A stretch of 64,000 nucleotides of DNA from Dendrophyllia cribrosa (taxonomy: Eukaryota > Cnidaria > Anthozoa > Scleractinia > Dendrophylliidae): assembly GCA_024195265.1 (NCBI GenBank), contig JAJLRJ010000013.1:5444112-5508111 (forward strand), given 5' to 3'. The notes below the pieces were generated by a model that saw nothing but the letters and a program-made list of their open reading frames with translations, was not told the origin of the DNA and did no database searches. Position 1 is the first letter of the stretch; each line of letters opens with the position of its first letter. Of this stretch, positions 31,956 through 42,061 are shown piece after piece. The translations under genes and the position numbers were made by a program.

Positions 31956-34900
31956 CTGCAGATTTATATGCCGAAGGTGAGTGAATCCACTGCCACCTTT
32001 ATTAACAATGTTATGACGACACTTAACACCAATGTGCCAACCAGAAACTTCAGGAAGACCGCACCAGCTTTTGGCACTAGGCTTTCTGGGATCGTTGGCA
32101 GCGTTAGTTACGATAGCTGTAAGGCTGATAGTTTCTAAAGGCCACCATTAAAGGCAATCTTGGCTGTAATACAGTTTAAGCTCCAACTGAACTCAAGCAT
32201 GTTAAGGCATGGTTCAGAGCCTAATTTGCATAAAATCTGAAAACGATCGTAACTTTGAGGTGATTTGCCAAACAGGCTCACTTAGCAGCAGGTTAAAACT
32301 TGATAACTTTAAACTACTGTTTACTTTAAATGTCGAATACTTGCATCACGTGATTTGTTATCATTGTTTTATTACACAAAAAGAAAATTGAAAATGAGGT
32401 GCCTGATTTTTCCAATTTATTTTGTTTTCAGCAAAAACTGCACGTGCTATGCTTCAACTTCTTGGCAATTTGCATACGGTGCACATTTGTATACGAACAT
32501 ACAATGCTACATCCAAGCGTTCCTACATGTACTCTGAACTCCATTTTGCCATTCTAACAAAGGAGACTTAAATAATTACACCCCGGTGAGGCTGAGCCTG
32601 TACATAAAATATTATTATGGTATTTTTCTAAAAGGGCTATAAAACCCAGTCGAAGTCCACGAAAATATGTACAGACAAATGTATGTAAAACATAGAAGAT
32701 GGTGCATGCTTTCTAACACAGCTACAAAAACTGAACAAGGTTTGGCGGATTTAGCCCCCAGGCGCGTAGCCAGCCTTTAAGCCATTAAGCCCGCGGGCCT
32801 AACAGGAATTTTTTTGTGATTTTTTTTTCTTCAGTAGCAAAGGATTAGGTTTTTGACTGTCAGCGGTAAAACTAGTATGACCACCTGTAGTTCAAAAGTT
32901 GATATACTCAATTTTCGCTGTACATCATAATAAAAAATAATAAAACGTGAAACATAAAAACTGAACATTGTGCGCACACGATTTCTACGCTATTACAAGA
33001 TGGCGCGCCGCCAGAGGAATTCTTTACAAATTGCAATCGATGATCAATTCCTTACCAGATTTCGTCCCTGCGCCGATATTCCTCTCTGCACACGTCGAGC
33101 TTTTGTAAAACGTTGTTTAGTGTACTAAAGCCAGAATATATATCAAGTTAACAAAATCTCGGACATATTGCATAAGCACTAAAAATACCTTTCATTTCTC
33201 ACTGAATCAAGATCGATTTTTGGACGAAACATATCGTGGAGAATGCTGAAAATAGCATTTCTGAGCATCTAGATTTCAAAATTTTCTGAGGTTCCTATTT
33301 TATACCTCAAATACAATATATCGGGCTTAAACGGAAAAAAGGTCTGGCTACGCCCCTGGCCCCAATCTTTCTCCGAGAAGAATTTAGTAGTTAAAATTGT
33401 GTTTTGTTCTCTTACCAGGGCGTGGAGTGCTACACTGATCATCTTCAAGTCGCTCAGAGGGCAAGCTGTTCAAGCAAAGGCATCGATCGGAAATGGTAGC
33501 TGCATAGGTAATGTTTTCCTGGTCGCAGAAGTTAACGCAAACGACGTTAACATTTTGGGGATCGTTCTTCTCCTTGGCTGGATTGCCATTTAGTCGAAAA
33601 CAACCTTTGGGGTCTATAAAACTGCCAAAGTCTCTGCTTTTAGTCACGTGATCGTGAAGTGCATGATCTTAAAAGGAAAAAAAATAAAGTATTGAAAAGA
33701 ATGTTGTTTGTTGTTGATTGTCATTTAACTGTAAAAATCTGCGAAGAAAATACACAACTTCAATTCATTTTTAAATTTTAAAAAATTGTTAAGTAACTAA
33801 TGACGTTTGGCTGAACGTCATTATCAAATTAAAATGTCAGTTGAAATGAAATTTTGTAAATACTAGAAGACTCGGAATAGTTTCTTTATGAATAAAATCT
33901 CGTAAACAAGACAATCAAACTTTCTCTTGGCTTGCCGTTCTTAATTTAAGGGTAATCTCATAGCAGCAGCGAGAATTCTCTAATTTTCCTAGCACCATGA
34001 TCTGTTTCCGCCTCCTTCAAGCCTAAATTCTATGATGAGCGCTAACGTCATTGATTAACACTCCTGGGCTTACATGGCAGTAGAGAACTCTAATTTGCCT
34101 AGCCCCACGTGTTTCTGGCTCCTTTAGACTTGGATGTTCGATTCTATATTGAGTGATGTCCCCACCAATTAGAGCAGTTTTCAATTGAGTGTCGTAAAAC
34201 CAAAACCAAAGTAATTACTCTGACCAATCACAGCAGTCGTAAACAATTCAATGAACCAATCAGAGCTCGAAGCAATTACATGTCGGCGGCGCCGAGGGCG
34301 GGAAAACGCATGCGAGCAAGTCATGATTGGTTTTGGTTTTACTTCTGATTGGTTGAGAAAGTGGCGCGAGATTTTTTAGCCAATCACAAAGCGTAGCAAT
34401 GCAAAACCAAAGTAATTGTGTAATTACTTTCGACACTCAATTGAAAACTGCTCTAACACTCAGCGGGTTACATTGAGTTACACTTTAACCGCGGTCAAAC
34501 GAGAGAAATTTGCAAAAGTTAAGGAAAGTACTTAAAAGTTAAGGTTGTCATTTTCACTGTTTAAAGTTTAATACATTGCCAATACACTGTAAATTTACCA
34601 AACGTTTTGAAAGTTTACCAAAAAAATTCTAAGCGTTTTAAAAAAACTGTGAACTGTAGAATTGTCGGCGCCATTTGCCAACATAATTTTGATCAGGCGC
34701 AAAGAGTTTTGGTCAGTTTTCAACGGATAAAGCTCATCATTTTGAGAAAAATTAAAAGATAGTAACGCCAACTAATTTTTATTATACATCCTAGCCCATA
34801 TTTCCATTTAATATTAAATAAAATTCCACTAAATAAAACGAAAAACGCCTCGGACGTTTGACCGCGGTGGAAGTAACACCAGGTTTTCTATTGCTCCCGT

Positions 34901-36972
34901 CCTAGTCTTCGCACGATCAATGGGACTTCAAGCGTTTTGACGTCATACTATGATTTGCCAATTGTTGCATACAAAGAAAGTTGATTCTTAACAATAGAGG
35001 CAACCATGTGACGTAATAGAAATTTAAGATGGCAACGCGCAGGAAATTTAAAAGCCAAAAAAAGCGATATTCATATCCAGTATTTTATACACTTAAATTC
35101 CCCTACCACTTGTTATTAAATGAAGTGAAATTTAAACTTATTTCCGATAATTTTAACGTCCATTAGTGATATCAGTGGATCGTACAGGCATTTTCAGCAT
35201 TCACTAAGTTCCTTTCAAAGGCCTCGATCCAACCTTACCATTTTTCTTGAGACTCGTGTCTCGATTGAGTTTTACCGTCTGAATCAATGTTACTGCGTTA
35301 TTAGTAACGGAACCGCAGCATTCAAAACCTTTACAACCAGACGAGCCTTCCCCTGCATCTCCGGCATGATTATTAGGACACGCAGTGCCGCATTTTTCTT
35401 TGGACAGACCGTTTGTGAGACGGCTGCTGAAACACATGCATCGTTCACCCATAGTAGCCGAATATTTCTTTCCTTCCCCGTCGCAGAAGTCATTGCAGAC
35501 ATAATTGTTGTTCCGAGGATCGTTCCTTTCTTTTGCTGGCGTTTCGTTTAGCTCGACGCACCCCTCATGAAGCAAAAACGTTCCCCAATTATCGGGGAGG
35601 TTGTTGTCCGAGGTGTTATCTGAAATAGAAACATGACAAGTTTTCATCAATAGGCCACTTCGAAAAATACCATAATACTCTTTAAAGTGCAGGTTTGGGT
35701 GGTGCTTGATGTAAGCCTGATTTTTTCAATTTCTTTTGTTTTCAGCACGAACTGCACGTGCCATGCTTCAACTTCTTGGCAATTTGCATACGGTGCACAT
35801 TTGTATACGAACACAATGTTACGTCCTAACATTCCTACACGTACTCCGAATTCCATTGTGCCATTCTAACAATGGCGACTTGAATAATTGCACCAGGGGG
35901 AGGCTGAGCCTGCATATAAAAGATTATTATGGTATTTTTCGAATTGGGCAATACAAGCAATTTGTTTTTATGGCTTTGAGGGCAACACTGGAGATCAGAT
36001 GGCAACATTTTGAAGCCTGACGATCTTTAATACGTAAACCGAATTAAGGAAAAAAATAATATTTAAAAAATAAGAGAACTTTGTTTGGTTTTTACCACTT
36101 TGGTACATTTTCAACAACAAAACATGCCAATGCATATCGCCCCAAGGTGAAATTAATAGCGACTAGATAAGAGTCGTTGCCTTTAAGTAATGCTCCACAT
36201 AAGAACGATAGCAAACTTCATTGTTCTGAGGCACTGGCTCTTGCCCACATAGAATATCTTTGATTTTAAGAATAGAGGAGGAGCTGATGGTTAATAATTA
36301 TATTTCATTATAAAAATAAAGAAAATCCATTTGCGTCAAATAAATTTTAGGAAATGCTCGTGCTTAACCAATCAGAATAGCAGAAGACAATAGCTAATAA
36401 TTTTGCTTTTTTGATGAAGTTCCCGAATTACAATATCTTTTAAAAATTGCATGTTGCGCGATTGGGTCTCAAATTACTTGAAACCTTAATCAAAATTGAC
36501 AAAATGCACCTTGAACCTTAATTTTTTGGCGGCTTTTAGTCTAGACCAATGAGATCACTAGTTGTAACAATGAAAAAAGTTGACATTCCATCGTGCATTG
36601 CCGTTCAGCGCTATCCTTCTTATACGGATCATTACTTAATACGCCACAGCGACTGTGAGAAAATATTATGTGTACTAATGAAACATTGAAAGAAGTATCT
36701 ATTGTAAGATTCTATACACCGATATCAAAGACCCAAGAGAGACCAAGTTTAAAGCTAAACAATTACTGACATCTCGCTTTGAAAAATGACAAACAAATGA
36801 ACACATCGTAGGAAAGTACTTCTCAGACGCTGATTGACAATGAAAATAAAAAATAAAATAAAAAAGAAACATTATTTTCGTACGCACCTTTCTCCCTACT
36901 TTCTATACTCGCACAGCTCAAGTACAGCCAAAAAGCAAGAAATGATATTGAAATCAACTTCAATAAAGCCAT
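31750..36972 (-). CDS. Secreted protein with two WSC-like Cys-rich repeats
   Basis: Minus-strand exons are 36972-36888, 35619-35239, 33667-33416 and 31955-31750. All introns are GT-AG and phase 1, giving 307 residues, ATG to TAG. Residues 1-21 are a classic signal peptide (MALLKLISISFLAFWLYLSC, then A). Two repeats follow: GCVELNETPAKERNDPRNNN with CNDFCDGEGKKYSATMGERC and KCGTAC; then GCFRLNGNPAKEKNDPQNVN with CVNFCDQENITYAATISDRC. Each ends in a block with CCGS and NAV (GFECCGSVTNNAV; GMGCCGSADVNAV). The spacing C-x3-C...Y-x-x-x-M/I-x-x-x-C-x-C resembles WSC domains, which bind carbohydrate in other proteins. No transmembrane segment is present, so the product should be secreted. The specific role is unknown. 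The last exon's start (acceptor CTGCAG) is the least certain point. Confidence 0.8.
32192..32637 (+). repeat. Chimeric repeat: left end of the 14094 element joined to 3' part of MITE D
   Basis: 32192-32402 matches 14094-14310 (AAGCATGTTAAGGCATG onward). At about 32403 it passes directly into the MITE family D sequence (to 32637, ending TATGGTATTTTTC), whose own left end is missing. It lies in intron 3 of the WSC-like gene. Confidence 0.7.
33416..33667 (-). CDS. WSC-like gene exon 3
   Basis: Acceptor CCTTTTAAG, donor CCTG|GTAAGAG. 252 bp, phase 1 to 1. Carries the second repeat from GCFRLNGNPAKEKNDP to CLCLNSLPSERLEDDQC. Confidence 0.85.
34171..34455. mobile_element. MITE family E, copy 1
   Basis: Ends are TAGAGCAGTTTTCAATTGAG and the reverse complement (CTCAATTGAAAACTGCTCTA). 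The interior contains repeated 'ccaatcac' and 'gattggtt' motifs and GGCGGCGCC. Further copies are at 55775-56040 and 62126-62398. Confidence 0.85.
34488..34869 (-). mobile_element. MITE family F, copy 1 (uninterrupted)
   Basis: Ends are ACCGCGGTCAAACG and CGTTTGACCGCGGT. It matches 47741-48562 in reverse orientation, and here has the uninterrupted sequence 'ccatttaatattaaataaa' where the other copy carries a second element. It lies in intron 2 of the WSC-like gene. Confidence 0.85.
35239..35619 (-). CDS. WSC-like gene exon 2
   Basis: Acceptor CTATTTCAG, donor AATG|GTAAGG. 381 bp, phase 1 to 1. Encodes the whole first repeat, including GERCMCFSSRLTNGLSKEKC and GCKGFECCGS. Confidence 0.88.
35653..35949 (+). 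mobile_element. 300-bp MITE family D, copy 3 (complete)
   Basis: Ends are GGCCACTTCGAAAAATACCA and TGGTATTTTTCGAATTGGGC. It sits about 33 bp upstream of the exon 2 acceptor of the WSC-like gene, within the usual branch-point zone. The interior contains 'ttttgttttcag' followed by a short open stretch conserved in the copies. Confidence 0.85.
36183..36639. mobile_element. MITE family G, copy 1
   Basis: Ends TTAAGTAATG and CATTACTTAA, with paired 'ccacataagaacgatagc' and 'gctatccttcttatacgg'. A second copy is at 54137-54587. It lies in intron 1 of the WSC-like gene. Confidence 0.8.
36888..36972 (-). CDS. WSC-like gene exon 1: signal peptide
   Basis: ATG at 36972-36970; encodes MALLKLISISFLAFWLYLSC then ASIESREK, with donor AAAG|GTGCGT. 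The hydrophobic core is about 13 residues; cleavage is likely after the Cys-Ala at 20-21. Confidence 0.85.
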
Positions 36973-37203
36973 CGTAATGGAAGACGTTTTTGTCTTCTAA
37001 TATAAATTTGACGGTCGTTTGTGAAATAAAATGCTTTTGTTACATTAAAGAAACGAAGTGTTTTGACTTGTAATTAAGCATTCTTATCTTATGCTACCAG
37101 TGAACAATGTGACAGATGAATATAAAATCTTGCAAGCGTTAATATACATTGCAGGTTGTGTTTATTTTTACTCTAATTATATATCTCAAAGGGCAGGTTT
37201 TAT

Positions 37204-37373
37204 AATTCGCCACTTTAGAAACGAGAAGGAAACTGGGCCGAGTGAACTTTCGCAACGACTTCTGGGACTATTACTGGGGATAGAGACAAAAGAAGCGCCC
37301 CCTGTAACGATCCCAGAAGTCGTTGCGAAGTTCACTCGGCCCAGTTTCCTACTTGTTTCTAGAGTGGCGAATT
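37204..37373. mobile_element. MITE with 64-bp near-perfect arms
   Basis: The left arm AATTCGCCACTTTAGAAACG onward pairs with the right arm ending CTAGAGTGGCGAATT. The loop is about 40 bp. Confidence 0.9.
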
Positions 37374-37432
37374 ACTCGTGGCGTGGGCGAAGAGTTAAGA
37401 ATTGACCTGCGCATTTTCTTTTGTTTTTGGTC

Positions 37433-37925
37433 ACATTAGTGCATGTAAATGTATTCACGCATATATTAGTTCACTGGCGAAAACGTCTGATCGGTTGACA
37501 CGCGACCACGTGATATGGCTCTTGAATTCAAGATGGCGGCAAAATACCTTCGTTTGTCGACTTGAGAATAAGAATGACGAATTAAAAGGCCCATGTTTAC
37601 CCAATTTGCTTTGCGCGCCCGGGCTGATTTTCGATCGCACTGACGGAAAATCGAAAAATCGACGTGCCAGCCAATCATGACGCTACATTGAACAATTGAA
37701 CCGTTTCAAAGCAAAAACATTAGTAAGCGCGCAAAGCAGATTGGGTGAACATGGACCTTTAATATTACCCTCCGCGTTGGTCACAGTAGTGCGCGCATGC
37801 AAATTAGTCCACGCATATATTACTTCACTGGCGAAAAACGTCTGATTGGTTGACACATGACACGTGATATGGCTCTTGAATTCAAGATGGCGGCAAAATA
37901 ACTTCGTGTGTCTGCTTGAGAAGAA
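37433..37925 (+). repeat. Tandem duplication with about 350-bp period
   Basis: 'cacgcatatattagttcactggcgaaaacgtctgat' to 'gaattcaagatggcggcaaaata' occurs at about 37457-37548 and again at 37811-37902. The spacer holds an inverted pair (CCCATGTTTACCCAATTTGC / GGGTGAACATGG, 37590-37760). Confidence 0.8.
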
Positions 37926-38963
37926 GAATGAAGAATTTATTGCAGCGTACGAGTTTTAAACGGCATGTAAGGCGTTTAAGGATGAATAACACCATTTGAT
38001 ATTGCGTTCGCCGTCTATTGCTTTGGGATTTTAATTCCGGCAGATACTGCGTTTTATACAACGTTGCGTTTGTATGGCGAGTGGGTAAAGTGCTACAACG
38101 ACGAAAATTTGTGTTTTTCTTTTTAACTTTTACTTCATTTCATTTATTAAATGGGTTCCTAATTACACAAATTGCGATAATTTAGAACGATGTAAGCTTA
38201 CTGAGCCTGGAAATAGTGATAGGTGGCGGAAAATCCTCGAAACCCGGTCCGCCATTACTCAGTTCGCAAAACTCAAGCCTGCAATTATTCGAGAAAGCGG
38301 TCTCACGTGTGAGTATCCTCTTGCATGTTTACAAAAAACATCTTCGCTGTAAAGCAGGCCTAAAAACCACCACTAAAATAAAAGGCCTTTTTGATTTGTG
38401 ATCACCTTTTCCACGGCAATGAAGCAGACCCTGGGAAGCAGCCTTTTTTATGTTGATTGGATGTTATCATATAACGTCATTCAATCGTTTCGGCCATTTG
38501 AAGCTTGTAATATGGCGGCAAGGCAAAGCTGAATTTTAAGTTTGAAATAACTGGTCTTCCCGGTGAAATTTGAACTTACAATTTGGTATGGGAAGTATTC
38601 AGCACTTCTACTTTCAAAAGCTGAAGAGAAGGGGAAAGGCAAAATAATGACCATAGTAGCACTTTAAAGATGGCACGAGTTTAGTAGCTGAAGGTGAATT
38701 CTAAAACACCGGATTCAGATTGAATCCCATGAATCCGTTTTGAGAATATAGTTTCATTAAATTCACAATGATTGACAGGTTCATTGTATTGTCTGCGACT
38801 GTTGTGATTATCCAGAGTGAGTAATTTGGTTTTGCTTTAAAGTGCCCCACTACGACGAAATTGTTTGTATTTCTTTTCCGCTTTTTTAACGTAAATGTAG
38901 CTAATAGGTTTAGAAAAATGCGAATTGCTGTAAATTAGATTGATATATAATAATAATCTTACA

Positions 38964-39428
38964 CAGCCCAGAAATACACCAATATCACGCTAGCATGGCA
39001 TGCAAATATATTTAATTTAATGGGGAAAAGAGTCCAGTATCAAAATCAGCACATCAATATTAGTAAAACTGTAAAGTTTCGTAAAGATTGCTTGTATACT
39101 GACGGAGATACGCCGAGCTTTTGAAACTTAGTACTCTGGCCTAATTTTTACAAAGAAATGTATGGGAAAAACACGAAAACGAGGCTGGACGGGCAATCTA
39201 TGCCCGTCCACCATACATTTCTTTGTAAACATGCTCAGTTTCAAAATTTCATATCTTCGTCAGTTTTCTAGGAATCTTTGCAAAACTTTGTAGTTTTACT
39301 AATATCGATATGCTGAATTTGATGCTAGGCTCTTTTCCTCAATAAACCAAATATAAAAAAAATAAATAAAAAAAATAAACCAAATATATATTTGTGCCAT
39401 GCTAGCGTGATATTGGTCTATAGCTGGC
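38964..39428. mobile_element. Long palindromic MITE
   Basis: Arms of about 200 bp pair with interruptions: CACCAATATCACGCTAGCAT at the left against ATGCTAGCGTGATATTGGT at the right, and 'tacaaagaaatgtatgg' against 'ccatacatttctttgta' at the centre. Confidence 0.85.
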
Positions 39429-39573
39429 AGAAAACCCACGAAAATCACGTAAAAGCCGTCCACCATTACTTCGTTCATAAATCCGAGACCACGTTCTACT
39501 GGTTTGTGATCTGGTACACGTGACTTGATTTGTGACGTCAATGACTTAACGCGGCTTCCTCCGGGTCCAACCC

Positions 39574-39893
39574 AAATTATACCGTCCAGAAGGACGTCGG
39601 ACACCTTATTGAGACTTATATAACGGAGTAACTGGTTAGCTTTCAGTTGAGGTTGGGGGTAGCAGTTTATATAGTTAAATTTAGGACTAAGCAACCCGAG
39701 AAGCTAGGTGGTACAGTGGTACGGTAGGCTATGTAAGCCTAAGCCTAGCTGAGGTCACAGGTTTAATCCTGGGTGGGGATTTCAGATTTTCTTTTTTACA
39801 CTTAAAAACTATTGAAAATAAAATTCTAAGTGTCGACATTACGTTATATAAGTCTCAATAAGGTGTCTGACGTCCTTCTGGACGGCATGATTT
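39574..39893. mobile_element. Inverted-repeat element enclosing a tRNA-like sequence
   Basis: The left arm (CCGTCCAGAAGGACGTCGGA...ACTTATATAAC) and the right arm (GTTATATAAGTCTCAATAAG...CTTCTGGACGG) pair over about 50 bp. Between them, at 39702-39775, is a tRNA-like sequence. Confidence 0.8.
39702..39775 (+). repeat. tRNA-like sequence (pseudo-tRNA or SINE head)
   Basis: TGGTACAGTGG fits an A box. GGCTATGTAAGCC can fold as an anticodon arm with a 7-base loop and TGT at the anticodon place. CACAGGTTTAATCCTGGG gives a T-arm. The acceptor stem halves do not pair, so it is not a functional tRNA gene. Confidence 0.5.
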
Positions 39894-39899
39894 AGGCAC

Positions 39900-41452
39900 A
39901 ACCCTTCCTCCGGGTCGCAGACAACAAAGCCAAAGGGCACGTGTTGAGTCATTGACGTCACAAAATCTTTAGACCAACTTGATTCCAACTCTCAGTGTTC
40001 GGTCCCGGTCATTTTTTAATTGAATAATGGCGGCAAGCCGAATTCGAAATGTAAAGTTAAAATAATGGCATTTTTTCACAGTGGTACTTTATGCTGTACA
40101 AGGTCAGGTTCCTCCTCTGCAAGAGATTCTAAGGTCTGGCCGGGGCAAAAGGAAAAAAAAAAACAGGAGGGGATAGGGGTTCACTTTTTTCAAGTTCTTT
40201 CTTCACGCCCCCATCCCTATTCAGATTTTGTCCTCTTTACTCGGCCCAAAGATACGGTTTCCTGTTGATAAGGCTAAGGTTCTACTAACTTTCGAGTCTG
40301 TGGCTTAACATGTACACTGTTGTAAAAGACATCATAACTCAAATTATCAAGTGTGAAGACACTTTGAGGATAGCTCGGGTTTTTTAACATGTTTGCCAGA
40401 GGACGTTCTTATATGTATTCATACTAATTATTGTTAACTGTGAAGCAGAGCTGGCTTCACCGGCATGCACCTGTGAAGTCATCGTGAAGTTTTAGCTGCG
40501 GTTTTACTGTGACCGCGAGGCCGGCATGACATCCATTATATTGTTTATATTTGTTAGGGAATTCTATAGTTTTGCCGAAGATTGCATGTGTCTGCACGAC
40601 GGTTTCATTCAAAGTGATCGACATTTTCATAGTAACTGTCACACCTTATGAAACACGGGAATTGATACCGATCTTTTTTTCGCTTTTACATGTAATAATT
40701 ATTGTAATAACATGTTAGTCTCCCTTCTTACGTATTCCATCACAGAATGGAAATATACTAACAAAAAAAAATCATGTTAAGTATTTATAACAATTCTTAT
40801 GTTAATTGCAGACACCATTAACTGAAAATAGAGAAATTGGAATTTAAATTTAAATTGAAGACGGCGGGAGATTGTCCCAGTTTTGCTGCGGGCCTTTTCA
40901 AGGGGTAAAATCCATTTGAAAAAAATCTTGAATTATAGTGCGGCCGTTATACATAAAGAAGATTGATTTTTTTCTCTTTTTCTACAAAGTAAACAAAAAA
41001 AAAACAGTACTCTGACGTGGTTTTAATTTTTTCTTGGGTTAAAAGAAAATAATTGGAAATGCAAATTTTTATACTTAAAAGGCTGCAGATGTTGTTGATC
41101 AATTAAAAGCCTGCATGAATTGCATTTTTCATTGGTTTTGTTTCATCTCGAGGAAAACTGAGTATTAAGTTCTATCAAAAATAATATTTAATAAATAATA
41201 TATATTTTTACATTCGTCATTCGCGCATTTATTACAAAGAAAAGAAATTTCACATTTTGCGAGTGCCCCACGTCATAAAAATTAAATTATTCTGAAATGG
41301 TATTTTCTTAAACCTAAATGGGTTTAAGATAAAATATCAATCAGTACACATACAATTCCATTTCAAATAATTGCAATGAAAAAATTAGAAAAGGTTGGAT
41401 AGTTTGATGAAAAAGACGTTCGTTTTTAAAATATTCTGAGTTTGTAAAGATA
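39900..41452. other. No gene recognised upstream of the galactosyltransferase
   Basis: AT-rich sequence containing the first exon's upstream region. I see no clear TATA box or CpG-rich promoter, and the open frames here have no domain. Confidence 0.4.
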
Positions 41453-42061
41453 ATGCCTACACAAATGAAGATCGTGACACGGTGTCAAACTAGACTTCGA
41501 AATCGTCATTATCTTCTTTGTGCCGCTATTTTGTACACCATGGTCATCACAATATATTTCAGCTGTGGAAGATTTTATAACGCACAGACATTAATTTGTT
41601 ACAGTAGGCAATCACACGAAGAAACAGCAAGTTCTTTGAAACATCCGCGACTTCAACTAACAGCAGACTTGACTGCATACGAACTGGATCAAAAGAGAGA
41701 CGAAAAGGCAAAGCTGTTTGTAAGCGACCACTTTATGTTAAGGATGACATCTCGAGATAAGGAATATATTAAGGGAGGTAAACCACAGGCTAGCACTTTA
41801 ATGACGGCAGAATCAGAGGAAAGACAATCTCAGGTAGACAGACTTCTGCCTTTGAGAGAAATGTTTGCAAAAGCTGGTGCAGAATACAAAGAGAAAGAAA
41901 AAGCACTGAATTGGACAAGTGCTGAAGTACCGTTATCAGATTTGACAGTGAAGGCCAACAAACCCGAAGTTCTTTTGCTGGTAATTGTATCCAGTGCACC
42001 TGCAAGACAGGATAGACGAAACGTCATCAGAGAAACATGGTGGAAAAGATGTAGTCAAGTG
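41453..42061 (+). CDS. Galactosyltransferase exon 1
   Basis: Encodes the cytosolic tail, the transmembrane anchor, the stem and the start of the catalytic domain to RCSQV. 203 codons, ending in phase 0. Earlier in-frame Met residues are absent. Confidence 0.88.

Noticed and set aside
35687..36020. Frames shared by MITE D copies (NCTCHASTSWQFAYGAHLYT)
   Set aside because: Similarity between copies is at DNA level over the whole MITE and stops and shifts differ, so it reflects copying rather than a conserved protein.
37433..37925. Tandem direct copies considered as LTRs
   Set aside because: The copies are about 90 bp with a 260-bp spacer, with no primer-binding site or coding region.
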